Position numbers and translations under genes: made by a program. From Pseudomonadota bacterium (GTDB lineage: Bacteria > Pseudomonadota > Gammaproteobacteria > Burkholderiales > Rhodocyclaceae): a DNA stretch of 64,000 bases. The notes under the pieces were generated by a model that was not told the DNA's origin, searched no databases, and saw only the letters and a list, made by a program, of their open reading frames with translations. The stretch covers positions 1 through 64,000 of the forward strand of contig JAGTRS010000014.1 in NCBI GenBank assembly GCA_018262195.1, given 5' to 3'. How positions within the stretch are numbered: the stretch's first letter is position 1; every line of letters starts with the position of its first letter. This document shows, piece by piece, positions 19,023 to 29,245 of this stretch.

Positions 19023-21589
19023 CCGGAACCGTCTACCAACTCGAAGTCAATCCGCAACTTCCGGAACGCCTGGAGCGCCTCGAAGAACTGTCGAACAACC
19101 TCTGGTACAGCTGGGACCGCCCGACCCAGGGCCTGTTCGCCAGCCTGTCGCATCCGCTGTGGAAGGCGACCAACCACAACCCCAAGGCCTTCCTGAAACG
19201 GGCCGACCAGAAGCGTCTGGAAGCCATTGCCGAAGATCCGGTCTTCCTCGGCGCCCTGAATCGCGTCGTCTCGTCCTACGACACCTATCACGAGATGCCG
19301 AACATGGCGCACGTGCATGGTCAGCCCTTCGCCGACGATGACCTGATTGCCTACTTTTGCGCCGAATTCGGTTTCCACGAGAGCCTGCCGATCTATTCCG
19401 GCGGCCTCGGCATCCTGGCTGGCGACCACTGCAAAGCGGCCAGCGATCTGGGGCTACCCTTCATCGGCGTCGGCCTGCTTTACCGCCAGGGTTACTTCCA
19501 GCAGACACTGACCGCTGACGGCCATCAGCAGGCGACCTACAACGACTCGGATTTCGACGACCTGCCGGTCACCCCCTTGCTTGGAGCCGATGGCAAGGAA
19601 GTCCTGGTCGGCGTCGAATTCCCCGGCCGGACCATCCAGGCCAAGGTCTGGGAAGTGACGGTCGGCCACGTCCGTCTGATCCTGCTCGACACCTGGCTGC
19701 CAATCAATAGCGAACGTGACCGCGAAATCACCCACCGCCTTTACGGTGGCGACAAGACCACACGCATCGAACAGGAAATCCTGCTCGGCGTCGGCGGCAC
19801 CCGCGCACTTGCCGCTCTTGGTCTGAAGCCGACGGTCTGGCATGTCAACGAAGGCCATGCCGCCTTCCTGATCCTCGAACGCATCCGCAGCCTGATCAAA
19901 AGTGGCCTGCCCTATGCCGCCGCCCTCGAAGCTGTCGCCTCGAACGTCGTGTTTACGACGCATACCCCGGTGCCAGCCGGCCACGATCATTTCACGGAAG
20001 AAATGATGCGCAACTACTTCGGCGGCTGGTGCGGCGACCTCGGCCTCACTTGCGAACACCTGATGGGATTGGGTGCCGAACCTGGCAAGACCGACTTCAA
20101 CATGACCGCACTGGCCCTGCGCGGCTCGCGTCACCACAACGGCGTTTCACGCATTCACGGAGACGTTTCGGCCGACATTTGCCGCTATCTGTGGCCGCAG
20201 ATTCTGCCGCACGAAAACCCGATGGACTATGTGACCAACGGCGTCCATCTGCCCACCTTCCTGGCCCCGGAATGGTTCGAAACCTTCGAGCACTATCTCG
20301 GCATTGGCTGGCTGGAGCGGCAAACCCAGCCGGCCAACTGGCATGGCATCGACGACATTCCCGACGCCACTTTCTGGAGCATCCGCCAGCAACTGAAATC
20401 CAAGCTGCTCAAGCTGGTGCGCGATCGCATCCGTGAGCAGCACCACCGTAACCAGGGCTCGCCGTCGCACCTCGACCGCCTGCTCAAATACGCCGATCCG
20501 GACAACCCGAATGTCCTGACCATCGGTTTCGCCCGCCGCTTCGCAACCTACAAGCGCGCTGCGCTGCTCTTCCAGGATCCGACCTGGCTGCGCGAGATCA
20601 TCACTCAGGCCAACCGACCGGTCCTCTTCCTGTTCGCCGGCAAGGCTCACCCGGCCGACCAGCCTGGCCAGGAAATCATCCGCAAGATCGCTGAGATGGC
20701 CAAGTTGCCGGAATTCGAAGGGCGCATCCTGCTCGTCGAAGGCTACGACCTGCACCTGTCCCGCTCTTTGGTGGCAGGCGTCGATGTCTGGCTGAACAAT
20801 CCGATCTATCCGCTCGAAGCATCCGGCACCTCGGGCATGAAGGCTGCGATGAACGGTGCGCTTAACCTGTCAGTCCTCGATGGCTGGTGGGGCGAGGGCT
20901 ACGATGAGGGCAATGATGGTGTCGCCAATGGCTGGGCAATCAAGCCCGTTCCCGGCCACCTCAGCGATGCCCAACGCGATGCCGAAGAGGCCCGCACACT
21001 GTACGAACTGCTGCAGGATCAGGTCATCCCGACCTATTACCGGACCGGCCCGATGGGCTATTCGCCGGAATGGGTCGCAATGTCGAAGCGCTCGATCTCG
21101 ACCATCTCGCCACGCTTCAACGTGACGCGCATGGTCAGCGAATACGTCAAGAAGTTCTACGCCCCGGCTGCCGGCCACGGACGAAAGTATTTTTCTGACC
21201 ACTTTGCTGTTGCCCGCCATGTCGCCGACTGGAAGGCCAAAGTCCGCGCTGCCTGGCCGGGCGTCCGCCTGCACCGCAACGACACGCCGGAGCGCCGCCT
21301 GAAATTCGGCGGCTCGGTGCGCATCGAACTGGCTGTCCAGCTCAACGGCCTGCGCCCGGAAGATGTCACGCTCGAAGCCCTGTTCGGCCGCCCGGGCCGC
21401 AACGGCGGCATCGGACGCGTTCGCCACTATCCAATGACCTGCGATGGCCAGAACGAGTATGGCGAGATGCGCTACCACCTGGAACTGACGCCGGAACTGT
21501 GCGGCAAGCTGGAGTACCGCATCCGCATCTTCCCGAACCATGCCTCGCTGATCCACCCTCTTGAAACCGGACTGATGATCTGGCTATGA
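19019..21589 (+). CDS. glgP: Glycogen (alpha-glucan) phosphorylase
   Basis: This is an 856-residue alpha-glucan phosphorylase of the type that carries an N-terminal helical segment (ELSNNLWYSWDRPTQGLF). It releases glucose 1-phosphate from chain ends. The PLP-binding Lys is Lys608 in GTSGMKAAMNGALN, and the phosphate-binding region FARRFATYKRA is present. The C-terminal 120 residues (from about 740) add a beta-type region seen in this subfamily. ATGA overlap with the GH57 transferase upstream and with pgi downstream indicates one operon. Confidence 0.94.
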   Translation: MTGTVYQLEVNPQLPERLERLEELSNNLWYSWDRPTQGLFASLSHPLWKATNHNPKAFLKRADQKRLEAIAEDPVFLGALNRVVSSYDTYHEMPNMAHVHGQPFADDDLIAYFCAEFGFHESLPIYSGGLGILAGDHCKAASDLGLPFIGVGLLYRQGYFQQTLTADGHQQATYNDSDFDDLPVTPLLGADGKEVLVGVEFPGRTIQAKVWEVTVGHVRLILLDTWLPINSERDREITHRLYGGDKTTRIEQEILLGVGGTRALAALGLKPTVWHVNEGHAAFLILERIRSLIKSGLPYAAALEAVASNVVFTTHTPVPAGHDHFTEEMMRNYFGGWCGDLGLTCEHLMGLGAEPGKTDFNMTALALRGSRHHNGVSRIHGDVSADICRYLWPQILPHENPMDYVTNGVHLPTFLAPEWFETFEHYLGIGWLERQTQPANWHGIDDIPDATFWSIRQQLKSKLLKLVRDRIREQHHRNQGSPSHLDRLLKYADPDNPNVLTIGFARRFATYKRAALLFQDPTWLREIITQANRPVLFLFAGKAHPADQPGQEIIRKIAEMAKLPEFEGRILLVEGYDLHLSRSLVAGVDVWLNNPIYPLEASGTSGMKAAMNGALNLSVLDGWWGEGYDEGNDGVANGWAIKPVPGHLSDAQRDAEEARTLYELLQDQVIPTYYRTGPMGYSPEWVAMSKRSISTISPRFNVTRMVSEYVKKFYAPAAGHGRKYFSDHFAVARHVADWKAKVRAAWPGVRLHRNDTPERRLKFGGSVRIELAVQLNGLRPEDVTLEALFGRPGRNGGIGRVRHYPMTCDGQNEYGEMRYHLELTPELCGKLEYRIRIFPNHASLIHPLETGLMIWL

Positions 21590-23172
21590 CGCCCATCGAC
21601 ACCCCGGCCTGGCGGGCGCTTGCCGCCCATGCCGAGGCCATCCGCCCGCAGCATCTGCGCGAACTCTTCGCCGCTGACCCGCAGCGTTTTGTTCATTTCT
21701 CGTTGCACCACGACGGCCTGCTGCTCGACTACTCAAAACAGCGGGTCAGCGCCGAGACCATGGCCCTGCTGCGCGATTACGCCGGGACGGCCGATGTCGA
21801 TGGCTGGAAGCAGAAAATGCTGGCCGGCGAGACGATCAACCATACCGAAGGCCGTGCCGTCCGCCACATGGACTTGCGGGCCGGCGATCAGGCCCCCGCT
21901 GAAGTCCGTTCAGTGCTCACCCGTCTGCAATCCTTCTGCGAGCGCATCCACGATGGAGACTGGCGGGGTTTTTCCGGCGAACGCATCACCGATGTCGTCA
22001 ATATCGGCATCGGCGGTTCCGACCTCGGCCCGCGCATGGCGGCCCTGGCCCTCACCGCCCGGCAGCAACCGGACATTGCTGTCCATTTCATTGCCAACGT
22101 CGATAGCGCCGACATCGCGCCACTGCTCGCCAGCCTGAACCCGCGCACGACCTTGTTCATCGTCGCCAGCAAGACCTTCACGACGCTGGAAACCCTGACC
22201 AATGCCCGCACCGCCCGCGCCTGGCTGCTCGCCACGGCTGTTCAGGAAAGCGCCATTGCCCGCCATTTTGTCGCCATCTCGACCAACCTCGAACTCACCC
22301 GCCAATTCGGCATCAGCCCGGAAAACGTCTTCGAGTTCTGGGACTGGGTCGGCGGCCGTTTTTCGATCTGGTCAGCCATCGGTCTTTCGCTTGCCCTGGC
22401 CATCGGCTGGAAAAATTTCGAACGACTGCTCGCCGGTGCCCGCGCCATGGACCGGCACTTCATTGACACCCCGGCCGCTGAAAACCTGCCGCTAACGCTG
22501 GCCCTGCTCAGCCTCTGGAACACCAATTTCCTTGGCGCCTCGACCGAGGCCATGCTGCCCTACAGCCAGTCGCTGCATCTGCTGCCGGCTTATCTGCAAC
22601 AACTGGAAATGGAGAGTAACGGCAAGCAGGTCGACCGCGATGGAAATCCTCTGAACATCGCGACCTGCCCGGTCATCTGGGGCGAGTCCGGCACCAATGG
22701 CCAGCACTCGTTCTACCAGCTCTTCCATCAGGGTGGTCGCATCATCCCGGCCGACTTCATCGCGCTGCGCGAAGCCGACTTTCCCCTGCCCGGCCATCAC
22801 GCCTCACTGCTCGCCAACTGCCTGGCCCAATCCGCTGCGCTGGCTTTCGGACAGACGGCCGAAGAAGTCCGTGCCACCGGCATTTCGGAAGCACTGGTGC
22901 CCTACAAGGTATTCCCCGGCAATCAGCCTTCGAGCACCCTGCTGCTGCCCTCGCTTGATCCCTACACATTGGGACAACTGCTTGCCCTGTTCGAGCACAA
23001 GGTCTTCTGCCTGGGCGTTCTGTGGAACCTGAATGCTTTTGACCAATGGGGCGTTGAACTCGGCAAGCAGCTGGCTGGCCAGTTGACCCCATTGATCGAG
23101 GGTAACGGTGACCTGTCGGCATTCGACAGCTCGACGCGAGGCCTGATTGCGGCACTGAAAGGACAATCATGA
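21586..23172 (+). CDS. pgi: Glucose-6-phosphate isomerase
   Basis: This is a 528-residue Pgi that interconverts glucose 6-phosphate and fructose 6-phosphate, linking the glycogen operon to glycolysis and gluconeogenesis. The phosphosugar site IGIGGSDLGPRM and VASKTFTTLET are clear, and WGESGTNGQHSFYQLFHQG contains the catalytic Glu/His region. Start and stop overlap glgP and glgA as ATGA, an unusually tight insertion of a central glycolytic gene into a glycogen operon. Confidence 0.96.
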   Translation: MTPIDTPAWRALAAHAEAIRPQHLRELFAADPQRFVHFSLHHDGLLLDYSKQRVSAETMALLRDYAGTADVDGWKQKMLAGETINHTEGRAVRHMDLRAGDQAPAEVRSVLTRLQSFCERIHDGDWRGFSGERITDVVNIGIGGSDLGPRMAALALTARQQPDIAVHFIANVDSADIAPLLASLNPRTTLFIVASKTFTTLETLTNARTARAWLLATAVQESAIARHFVAISTNLELTRQFGISPENVFEFWDWVGGRFSIWSAIGLSLALAIGWKNFERLLAGARAMDRHFIDTPAAENLPLTLALLSLWNTNFLGASTEAMLPYSQSLHLLPAYLQQLEMESNGKQVDRDGNPLNIATCPVIWGESGTNGQHSFYQLFHQGGRIIPADFIALREADFPLPGHHASLLANCLAQSAALAFGQTAEEVRATGISEALVPYKVFPGNQPSSTLLLPSLDPYTLGQLLALFEHKVFCLGVLWNLNAFDQWGVELGKQLAGQLTPLIEGNGDLSAFDSSTRGLIAALKGQS

Positions 23173-24626
23173 GCTCCCTCTCGATTCTCTTTGCCACCTC
23201 TGAGATGGCCCCCTGGGTCAAAACCGGTGGCCTCGGCGACGTGGCTGCCGCCCTGCCCGCCGCGTTGAGCAAAGCAGGCCACGACATCCGCGTCCTGCTG
23301 CCAGCCTACCCGGCGCTCAAGCAGGCATTCCCGGAAGCCACCCTCGCTGCCGAATTACCTGCTTTTGCCCCCGGTCTGCCGCCTTCCCGCCTGCTTTCTG
23401 CCCTTGCCGGCAATCTGGAGCTACTGCTGCTCGACTGCCCGGAACTCTTTGATCGCCCGGGCAATCCCTATCTCGATGCCAGCGGCCATGACTGGCCCGA
23501 CAACGCCATCCGCTTCGGTTTGCTGTCGCGAGTTGCCGCCCGCCTCGGCCAGCCAGACTCGCCGCTTGGCTGGCAGGCCGACATCGTGCACGCCAACGAC
23601 TGGCAAACCGCCCTCGCGCCGGCCTACCTACATTACCAGGGCGGCGCGGCGAGCGTCGTCACCGTGCACAACATCGCCTTCCAGGGCTGTTTCGGCCGCG
23701 ACATGCTGGCCACCCTTGGCTTGCCGGAACATGCCTGGCGCTTCGATGGAGTCGAATACCACGACCAGCTCTCCTTCCTGAAAGCCGGGCTGCAGTTGTG
23801 CTCACAGATTTCTACGGTCAGCCCGACCTATGCCCGCGAAATCCAGGACGAACACTTCGGCTATGGTCTGGCCCCGCTGCTGCGCCATCGCACTGCCGAG
23901 CTGCGCGGCATTTTGAACGGCGTCGATACCGACATCTGGAATCCGGCCGCCGACCCGGCGCTGGCTACCGGCTATGCGGCCAACCGTCTCGCCGCCAAGC
24001 GGACCAACAAGACCGCGCTGCAAACTGAAATGGGCTTGGAGGTCACCGCTGACCGCCCGCTGTTCGGGGTCATCAGCCGCCTGACCGATCAGAAAGGCCT
24101 CGATCTGTTGCTCACCATCGCCGAGGGGCTGCCCAACCTGCCGGCACAGCTCGTCTTGCTGGGCAGTGGCGACAAGGCCATGGAAGCCGGCTTCGTCGAT
24201 CTGGCCAAGCGTTTCCCAGGCCAGATCGCGGTAAAAATCGGCTTTGACGAAGGCCTTGCCCATCGCATCGAAGCCGGCGCCGACTGCTTCGTCATGCCGT
24301 CGCGTTTCGAGCCCTGCGGCCTGAACCAGATGTACAGCCTGCGTTACGGCACGCCGCCTATCGTTCGTGCCACCGGCGGCCTGGCCGACACGGTGGTCGA
24401 CGTTTGTGAAGACACGCTGGCCGACAAGTCCGCCAATGGCTTTGTGCTCGATGGCGATACGCCGCACGCCTTGTGGGTGGCCATCGAACGGGTCTGCCGC
24501 AACTGGCAGGACAAGAAACTGTGGCAACGTATCCAGCAGAACGGCATGCGCCGGGACTTTTCCTGGAAACATGCCGCCAACGAATACGTCGCCCTCTATC
24601 GCGACGCCATTGTCGCCCGAGGTTAA
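23169..24626 (+). CDS. glgA: Glycogen synthase
   Basis: This is a 485-residue GT5 glycogen synthase that adds glucose from ADP-glucose to alpha-1,4 chains. The ADP-glucose motif KTGGLGDV is at residues 18-25. SRFEPCGLNQMYSLRYG and TGGLADTV are the C-terminal catalytic signatures. Length is normal. It is coupled to pgi by ATGA. folA begins 8 nt after its stop. Confidence 0.96.
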   Translation: MSSLSILFATSEMAPWVKTGGLGDVAAALPAALSKAGHDIRVLLPAYPALKQAFPEATLAAELPAFAPGLPPSRLLSALAGNLELLLLDCPELFDRPGNPYLDASGHDWPDNAIRFGLLSRVAARLGQPDSPLGWQADIVHANDWQTALAPAYLHYQGGAASVVTVHNIAFQGCFGRDMLATLGLPEHAWRFDGVEYHDQLSFLKAGLQLCSQISTVSPTYAREIQDEHFGYGLAPLLRHRTAELRGILNGVDTDIWNPAADPALATGYAANRLAAKRTNKTALQTEMGLEVTADRPLFGVISRLTDQKGLDLLLTIAEGLPNLPAQLVLLGSGDKAMEAGFVDLAKRFPGQIAVKIGFDEGLAHRIEAGADCFVMPSRFEPCGLNQMYSLRYGTPPIVRATGGLADTVVDVCEDTLADKSANGFVLDGDTPHALWVAIERVCRNWQDKKLWQRIQQNGMRRDFSWKHAANEYVALYRDAIVARG

Positions 24627-24634
24627 GCCCAAGC

Positions 24635-25126
24635 ATGTCCGAAATCATCATCATCGTCGCCGTCGCCAAAAACCAGGTCATCGGCAAGGACAACACGCTG
24701 ATCTGGAACATTCCGGAAGACATGGCGCACTTCAAGGCGCTGACCGCCGGCCAGACGGTGGTCATGGGGCGCAAGACCTGGGAGTCGCTGCCACCGCGTT
24801 TTCGCCCATTGCCCGGCCGCCGCAACATCGTGATCAGCCGCCAGGCCGATTACGCTGCGCCGGGCGCCGAAGTTGCCGACTCGCTGGAAAACGCCCTGAA
24901 ACTCGCCGCGGATGCGCCACTGGTCTTCATCATTGGCGGCGAGCAGATCTATACGCAGGCCATGGCGGTTGCCGACCGCCTGGAAATCACTGAAGTCGAC
25001 CTGGAACCCGAAGGCGATGCCTGGTTCCCGGTGATCGACGCTACCTGCTGGGCAGTCACGCAAAAAAACACCCCGTCCAGCCAAAGCGGAACGGGATTTT
25101 CTTTTGTCACCTATCGCCGCAAATAG
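24635..25126 (+). CDS. folA: Dihydrofolate reductase
   Basis: This is a 163-residue DHFR. It reduces dihydrofolate made by thymidylate synthase back to tetrahydrofolate. Family motifs are AVAKNQVIGKDNTLIWNIPED (catalytic Asp29), VMGRKTWESLP and FIIGGEQIY. ATG 24635 gives the normal N-terminus; longer in-frame starts lie inside glgA and are rejected. It is the last gene of the glycogen run and probably reads from the same transcript. Confidence 0.95.
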   Translation: MSEIIIIVAVAKNQVIGKDNTLIWNIPEDMAHFKALTAGQTVVMGRKTWESLPPRFRPLPGRRNIVISRQADYAAPGAEVADSLENALKLAADAPLVFIIGGEQIYTQAMAVADRLEITEVDLEPEGDAWFPVIDATCWAVTQKNTPSSQSGTGFSFVTYRRK

Positions 25127-25135
25127 CGGCGAGGA

Positions 25136-27364
25136 TCAGCGCACGCAATCGACGTAGTAGGTGCCGTCGGCGCCCTTGACCAGGCCATGCACGTCGGTCT
25201 CGAAGCCAGGGAAGCGGGCATTGAATTCGCGCGCAAACTTCAGGTAGCTGCAGATCGTGGCATTGAAGCGCTCACCAGGAATCAGCAACGGAATACCCGG
25301 CGGGTAAGGCGTCAGCAACACCGCCGTGACGCGACCTTCGAGCGCATCGACCGGCACGCGCTCAATATCACGGTGCGCCATCTTGGCGAAGGCATCGGCC
25401 GGACGCATGGCAGGCACCATATCCGACAGATACATCTCGGTAGTCAGGCGGGCGACGTCGTTCTGCTTGTAGACGCTGTGGATCTGCGTGCATAGATCGC
25501 GCAGACCAACACGCTCATAGCGCGGGTTTTTCTGCACGAACTCCGGCAGTACTTTCCACAACGGATGATTCTTGTCGTAATCGTCCTTGAACTGCTGCAG
25601 CGCCGTGACCAGCGTGTTCCAGCGGCCCTTGGTAATGCCGATGGTGAACATGATGAAGAAGCTGTACAGACCGCACTTCTCGACGATAACGCCGTGCTCG
25701 GCCAGATACTTGGTGACGATGGCAGCCGGAATGCCGAATTCGTCGGCGAAATCGCCATCGACGTCGAGGCCCGGCGTGATGATGGTCGCCTTGATCGGGT
25801 CGAGCATGTTGAAGCCGTCGGCCAGATTGTTGAAGCCATGCCAGCGTTCGCCCGGCTTGAGCATCCAGGCATCGCGTTCCTCGATGCCCTCTTCCGAAAG
25901 GTCATCCGGCCCCCAGACCTTGAACCACCAGTCGGCACCCCATTCCTCATCGACCTTGCGCATGGCACGGCGGAAATCGAGCGCTTCGGCAATCGACTCC
26001 TCGACCAGCGCCGTACCGGCCGGCTCTTCCATCATCGCCGCCGCCACATCGCAGGAAGCGATGATCGAGTACTGCGGCGAGGTGGAGGTGTGCATCAGAT
26101 AGGCTTCATTGAAGATGTCGCGATCGAGCTTGTAGTTGTCGGCATCCTGGACAAGGATCTGCGAGGCCTGGCTGAGGCCGGCCAGCAGCTTGTGCGTCGA
26201 TTGGGTCGAGAAGATCATCGACTCCTTGCAGCGCGGGCGATCGGCGCCGATGGCGTGATAGTCACCGTAAAAATCGTGGAAGGCGGCATGCGGCAGCCAG
26301 GCTTCGTCGAAATGCAGGGTATCGATCTTGCCGTCGAGCATATCCTTGATGTCCTCGACGTTGTAGAGGATGCCATCGTAGGTCGACTGGGTAATCGTCA
26401 GGACCCGCGGCTTGGCGGTCTTGTCGGTGATGAACGGATTGGCGGCGATCTTCTTCTGGATGCTTTCCCAGGCGAATTCGCTCTTCGGGATCGGGCCGAT
26501 GATGCCGAAGTTGTTGCGCGTCGGCATCAAGAAGACGGGAATCGCCCCGGTCATCATGATGGCGTGCAGGATGGACTTGTGGCAATTACGGTCGACGATC
26601 ACGATGTCGTTCGGCGCGACGGTCGAATGCCAGACGATCTTGTTTGAGGTCGAGGTGCCGTTGGTGACGAAATAGAGGTGGTCGGCATTGAAGATGCGCG
26701 CCGCGTTGCGCTCGGAAGCGGCCACCGGGCCGGTGTGATCAAGCAGCTGGCCGAGTTCTTCAACGGCATTGCAGACGTCGGCACGCAGCATGTTTTCACC
26801 AAAGAACTGGTGGAACATCTGGCCGACCGGTGACTTCAGGAAGGCGACGCCGCCCGAGTGGCCGGGGCAGTGCCAGGAATACGAACCGTCGGCCGCGTAA
26901 TGGGTCAGCGCCCGGAAGAAGGGCGGCGGCAGGGAATCGAGATAGGCCTGCGCTTCACGTTTGACGTTACGGGCGATGAACTCCGGCGTGTCCTCGAACA
27001 TGTGGATGAAGCCATGCAGCTCGCGCAGCACGTCGTTCGGGATATGGCGCGAGGTACGGGTTTCGCCATGCAGGAAGATCGGAATCTCGGCATTGCGGTT
27101 GCGGATTTCAGTAACGAAAGCACGCAGTTCGCCGAGTGTCTCTTCCGGCTCCAGCGCCAGCTCCTCGTCGTCGATCGACAGAATGAAGGCGCTGGCCCGT
27201 GACTGCTGCTGGGCGAAGGAGGTCAGGTCGCCATAACTGGTCACCCCGACCACTTCCATGCCCTCCTTCTCGATCGCCTCAGCCAGGGCGCGGATACCGA
27301 AGCCCGAGGTGTTTTCCGAGCGGAAATCCTCGTCGATGATGATGATGGGGAAGTGGAAGCGCAT
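25136..27364 (-). CDS. Arginine/lysine/ornithine decarboxylase (class I PLP)
   Basis: This is a 742-residue, three-domain decarboxylase: an N-terminal receiver-like wing domain (MRFHFPIIIIDEDF, residues 1-130), a PLP fold-type I core and a C-terminal domain. The PLP Lys is about residue 392 in STQSTHKLLAGLSQAS. WHCPGHSGG and HFDEAWLPHA are conserved PLP contacts. The length suits the biodegradative Lys/Arg/Orn decarboxylases. Which amino acid is used cannot be decided by eye; arginine or lysine are likeliest. AAGGA precedes the ATG. No paired antiporter gene (adiC/cadB) is adjacent, so acid resistance is less certain than polyamine or pH housekeeping. Confidence 0.9.
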   Translation of the reverse strand: MRFHFPIIIIDEDFRSENTSGFGIRALAEAIEKEGMEVVGVTSYGDLTSFAQQQSRASAFILSIDDEELALEPEETLGELRAFVTEIRNRNAEIPIFLHGETRTSRHIPNDVLRELHGFIHMFEDTPEFIARNVKREAQAYLDSLPPPFFRALTHYAADGSYSWHCPGHSGGVAFLKSPVGQMFHQFFGENMLRADVCNAVEELGQLLDHTGPVAASERNAARIFNADHLYFVTNGTSTSNKIVWHSTVAPNDIVIVDRNCHKSILHAIMMTGAIPVFLMPTRNNFGIIGPIPKSEFAWESIQKKIAANPFITDKTAKPRVLTITQSTYDGILYNVEDIKDMLDGKIDTLHFDEAWLPHAAFHDFYGDYHAIGADRPRCKESMIFSTQSTHKLLAGLSQASQILVQDADNYKLDRDIFNEAYLMHTSTSPQYSIIASCDVAAAMMEEPAGTALVEESIAEALDFRRAMRKVDEEWGADWWFKVWGPDDLSEEGIEERDAWMLKPGERWHGFNNLADGFNMLDPIKATIITPGLDVDGDFADEFGIPAAIVTKYLAEHGVIVEKCGLYSFFIMFTIGITKGRWNTLVTALQQFKDDYDKNHPLWKVLPEFVQKNPRYERVGLRDLCTQIHSVYKQNDVARLTTEMYLSDMVPAMRPADAFAKMAHRDIERVPVDALEGRVTAVLLTPYPPGIPLLIPGERFNATICSYLKFAREFNARFPGFETDVHGLVKGADGTYYVDCVR

Positions 27365-27375
27365 GGTGAATCCTT

Positions 27376-27403
27376 AAAAAGCGGCGACCCGCCGCAGCGG
27401 GTC
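27376..27403 (-). terminator. Hairpin after dcd, possible terminator
   Basis: On the minus strand GACCCGC TGCG GCGGGTC is followed after five bases by TTTTT. It lies between the dcd stop and the decarboxylase ribosome binding site. The spacer before the T-run makes it a weaker terminator candidate. Confidence 0.5.
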
Positions 27404-27435
27404 ACAGAATAAGACGATTTCGTTACAGTGCAGCG

Positions 27436-28002
27436 TCAGATTTTCGGTAGGGTCACGCCGACCTGCCCCTGGTACTTGCCGCCACGATCCTTGTACGAGG
27501 TTTCGCAAATCTCGTCGGATTCGAAGAACAACACCTGGGCACAGCCTTCGCCAGCGTAGATCTTGGCCGGCAGCGGCGTCGTGTTGGAAAACTCCAGCGT
27601 CACATAGCCTTCCCACTCGGGCTCGAACGGCGTCACATTGACGATGATGCCGCAGCGGGCGTAGGTCGATTTGCCCAGGCAAACGGTCAGCACGGAACGG
27701 GGAATACGGAAATATTCCATGGTCCGGGCCAGCGCGAAAGAGTTCGGCGGAATGATGCAGACGTCGGACTCGATCTCGACAAAAGACTTCGGATCGAAAT
27801 TCTTGGGGTCAACCACCGTCGAGTTGATGTTGGTGAAGACCTTGAATTCGCGCGCGCAACGAATGTCGTAGCCATAGCTGGAGGTGCCATAGGAAACGAT
27901 CTTTTCACCATTTGCTTCACGCACCAGCTCGGGTTCGAACGGCTCGATCATGCCGTGCTCTGCCGCCATGCGGCGTATCCATTTGTCTGATTTGATGGCC
28001 AT
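27436..28002 (-). CDS. dcd: dCTP deaminase
   Basis: This is a 188-residue Dcd, which deaminates dCTP to dUTP to supply dUMP for thymidylate synthase. Typical blocks are [16 protein letters not shown] near the N-terminus, [10 protein letters not shown] and the catalytic region [14 protein letters not shown] with its Glu. The length is normal for the trimeric enzyme. The ribosome binding site is weak. It is flanked by hairpins on both sides, so it is probably monocistronic. Confidence 0.96.
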   Translation of the reverse strand: MAIKSDKWIRRMAAEHGMIEPFEPELVREANGEKIVSYGTSSYGYDIRCAREFKVFTNINSTVVDPKNFDPKSFVEIESDVCIIPPNSFALARTMEYFRIPRSVLTVCLGKSTYARCGIIVNVTPFEPEWEGYVTLEFSNTTPLPAKIYAGEGCAQVLFFESDEICETSYKDRGGKYQGQVGVTLPKI

Positions 28003-28020
28003 TTTTTATCGTCCGCGCTA

Positions 28021-28052
28021 CAAAAAGCAAAGGCGGGATTTTACCCGCCTTT
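28021..28052 (-). terminator. Rho-independent terminator after apbC
   Basis: A 9-bp stem (AAAGGCGGG / CCCGCCTTT, 6-nt loop) is followed on the minus strand by GCTTTTTG. It sits between the apbC stop and the dcd start. Confidence 0.8.
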
Positions 28053-28073
28053 GTGTGTGGTTTTGGCAAAAAA

Positions 28074-29165
28074 TTACGTGTTCTGGACCACGATATTGGG
28101 GAATTTCGAGGTCATGTCCTTGGCTTTCTCGGCGATCTTGACTGCCACGCGGCGGGCGATGCCGCGATAGATCTCCGCCGTGCGCGAATCCGGGTCACCG
28201 ACCACGGTCGGCTTGCCACCGTCGGCCATCTGGCGAATCGCCATTTCCAGCGGCAGGCTGCCCAAAAATTCGACGTCGTAGTCCTTGCACATCTTCTCGC
28301 CACCGCCCTCACCAAAGATATGCTCTTCGTGGCCGCACTTGGAACAGATATGGATGCTCATGTTCTCGACAATGCCAAGGATGGGGATATTCACCTTCTC
28401 GAACATCTTCAGGCCCTTGCGCGCATCGATCAAGGCGATGTCCTGCGGCGTGGTGACGATCACGGCACCGGTCACCGGCACCTTCTGCGCCAGAGACAAC
28501 TGGATGTCGCCCGTACCCGGCGGCATGTCGACGATCAGATAATCGATGTCGCGCCAGTTGGTCTGGCCAAGCAGCTGGTCGAGCGCCTGGGCAACCATCG
28601 GACCACGCCAGACCATCGGGGTCTCGACATCGACCATGAACCCGATCGACATGGCCTGCAGGCCGTAGGCCTCGAGCGGCTCCATGTTCTGACCATCTTT
28701 CGATTCCGGCTGCTCGCCCGCCAGTCCAAGCATTTGCGGCAACGATGGGCCATAGATGTCAGCATCGAGAATGCCGACACTGGCGCCTTCCTGCGCCAAA
28801 GCCAGAGCCAGATTGACCGCAGTTGTACTCTTGCCGACGCCGCCCTTGCCGGAAGCCACAGCGATGATGTTCTTGACGCCCGGCATCAGCTTGACGCCCA
28901 TTTGCACCGAGTGAGCAACGATCTTGGTGAAGACGTTGGCAGAAATATTGCCGACTCCCGGGACAGTGCGCGCGGCCGCGATGACCTGCTTGCGGATGGC
29001 ATCAATCTGGGTCTTGGCCGGATAGCCCAGCTCGACATCGAAGGCGACATCATCGCCATCAATCTTGATGTTCTTCACCGCCTTGCCAGCGACGAAATCC
29101 TTGCCGGTATTGGGATCGACCGCAGCAGAAAGCGCAGCCTTGATTTGCTGTTCTGTAAGACTCAT
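28074..29165 (-). CDS. apbC: Iron-sulfur cluster carrier protein ApbC (Mrp/Nbp35 family)
   Basis: This is a 363-residue P-loop ATPase that binds and passes on Fe-S clusters. Residues 1-90 form the DUF59/MIP18-like domain (LGYPAKTQ). The deviant Walker A VASGKGGVGKSTTAVNLA is at about 102-119. The cluster-binding CSKCG (CxxC) lies in the last third. ATG 29165 (MSLTEQQIK) is chosen as it gives the usual N-terminus. metG is nearby but on the opposite strand, and this apbC-metG linkage is common in proteobacteria. Confidence 0.94.
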   Translation of the reverse strand: MSLTEQQIKAALSAAVDPNTGKDFVAGKAVKNIKIDGDDVAFDVELGYPAKTQIDAIRKQVIAAARTVPGVGNISANVFTKIVAHSVQMGVKLMPGVKNIIAVASGKGGVGKSTTAVNLALALAQEGASVGILDADIYGPSLPQMLGLAGEQPESKDGQNMEPLEAYGLQAMSIGFMVDVETPMVWRGPMVAQALDQLLGQTNWRDIDYLIVDMPPGTGDIQLSLAQKVPVTGAVIVTTPQDIALIDARKGLKMFEKVNIPILGIVENMSIHICSKCGHEEHIFGEGGGEKMCKDYDVEFLGSLPLEMAIRQMADGGKPTVVGDPDSRTAEIYRGIARRVAVKIAEKAKDMTSKFPNIVVQNT

Positions 29166-29245
29166 GAAAACTCCGGTTTTGGGGGGTGACCGCCGGGAAA
29201 TACCCGACCAATTTTGTCCAGTATACTCCAAACCCGGAGAGAGGA

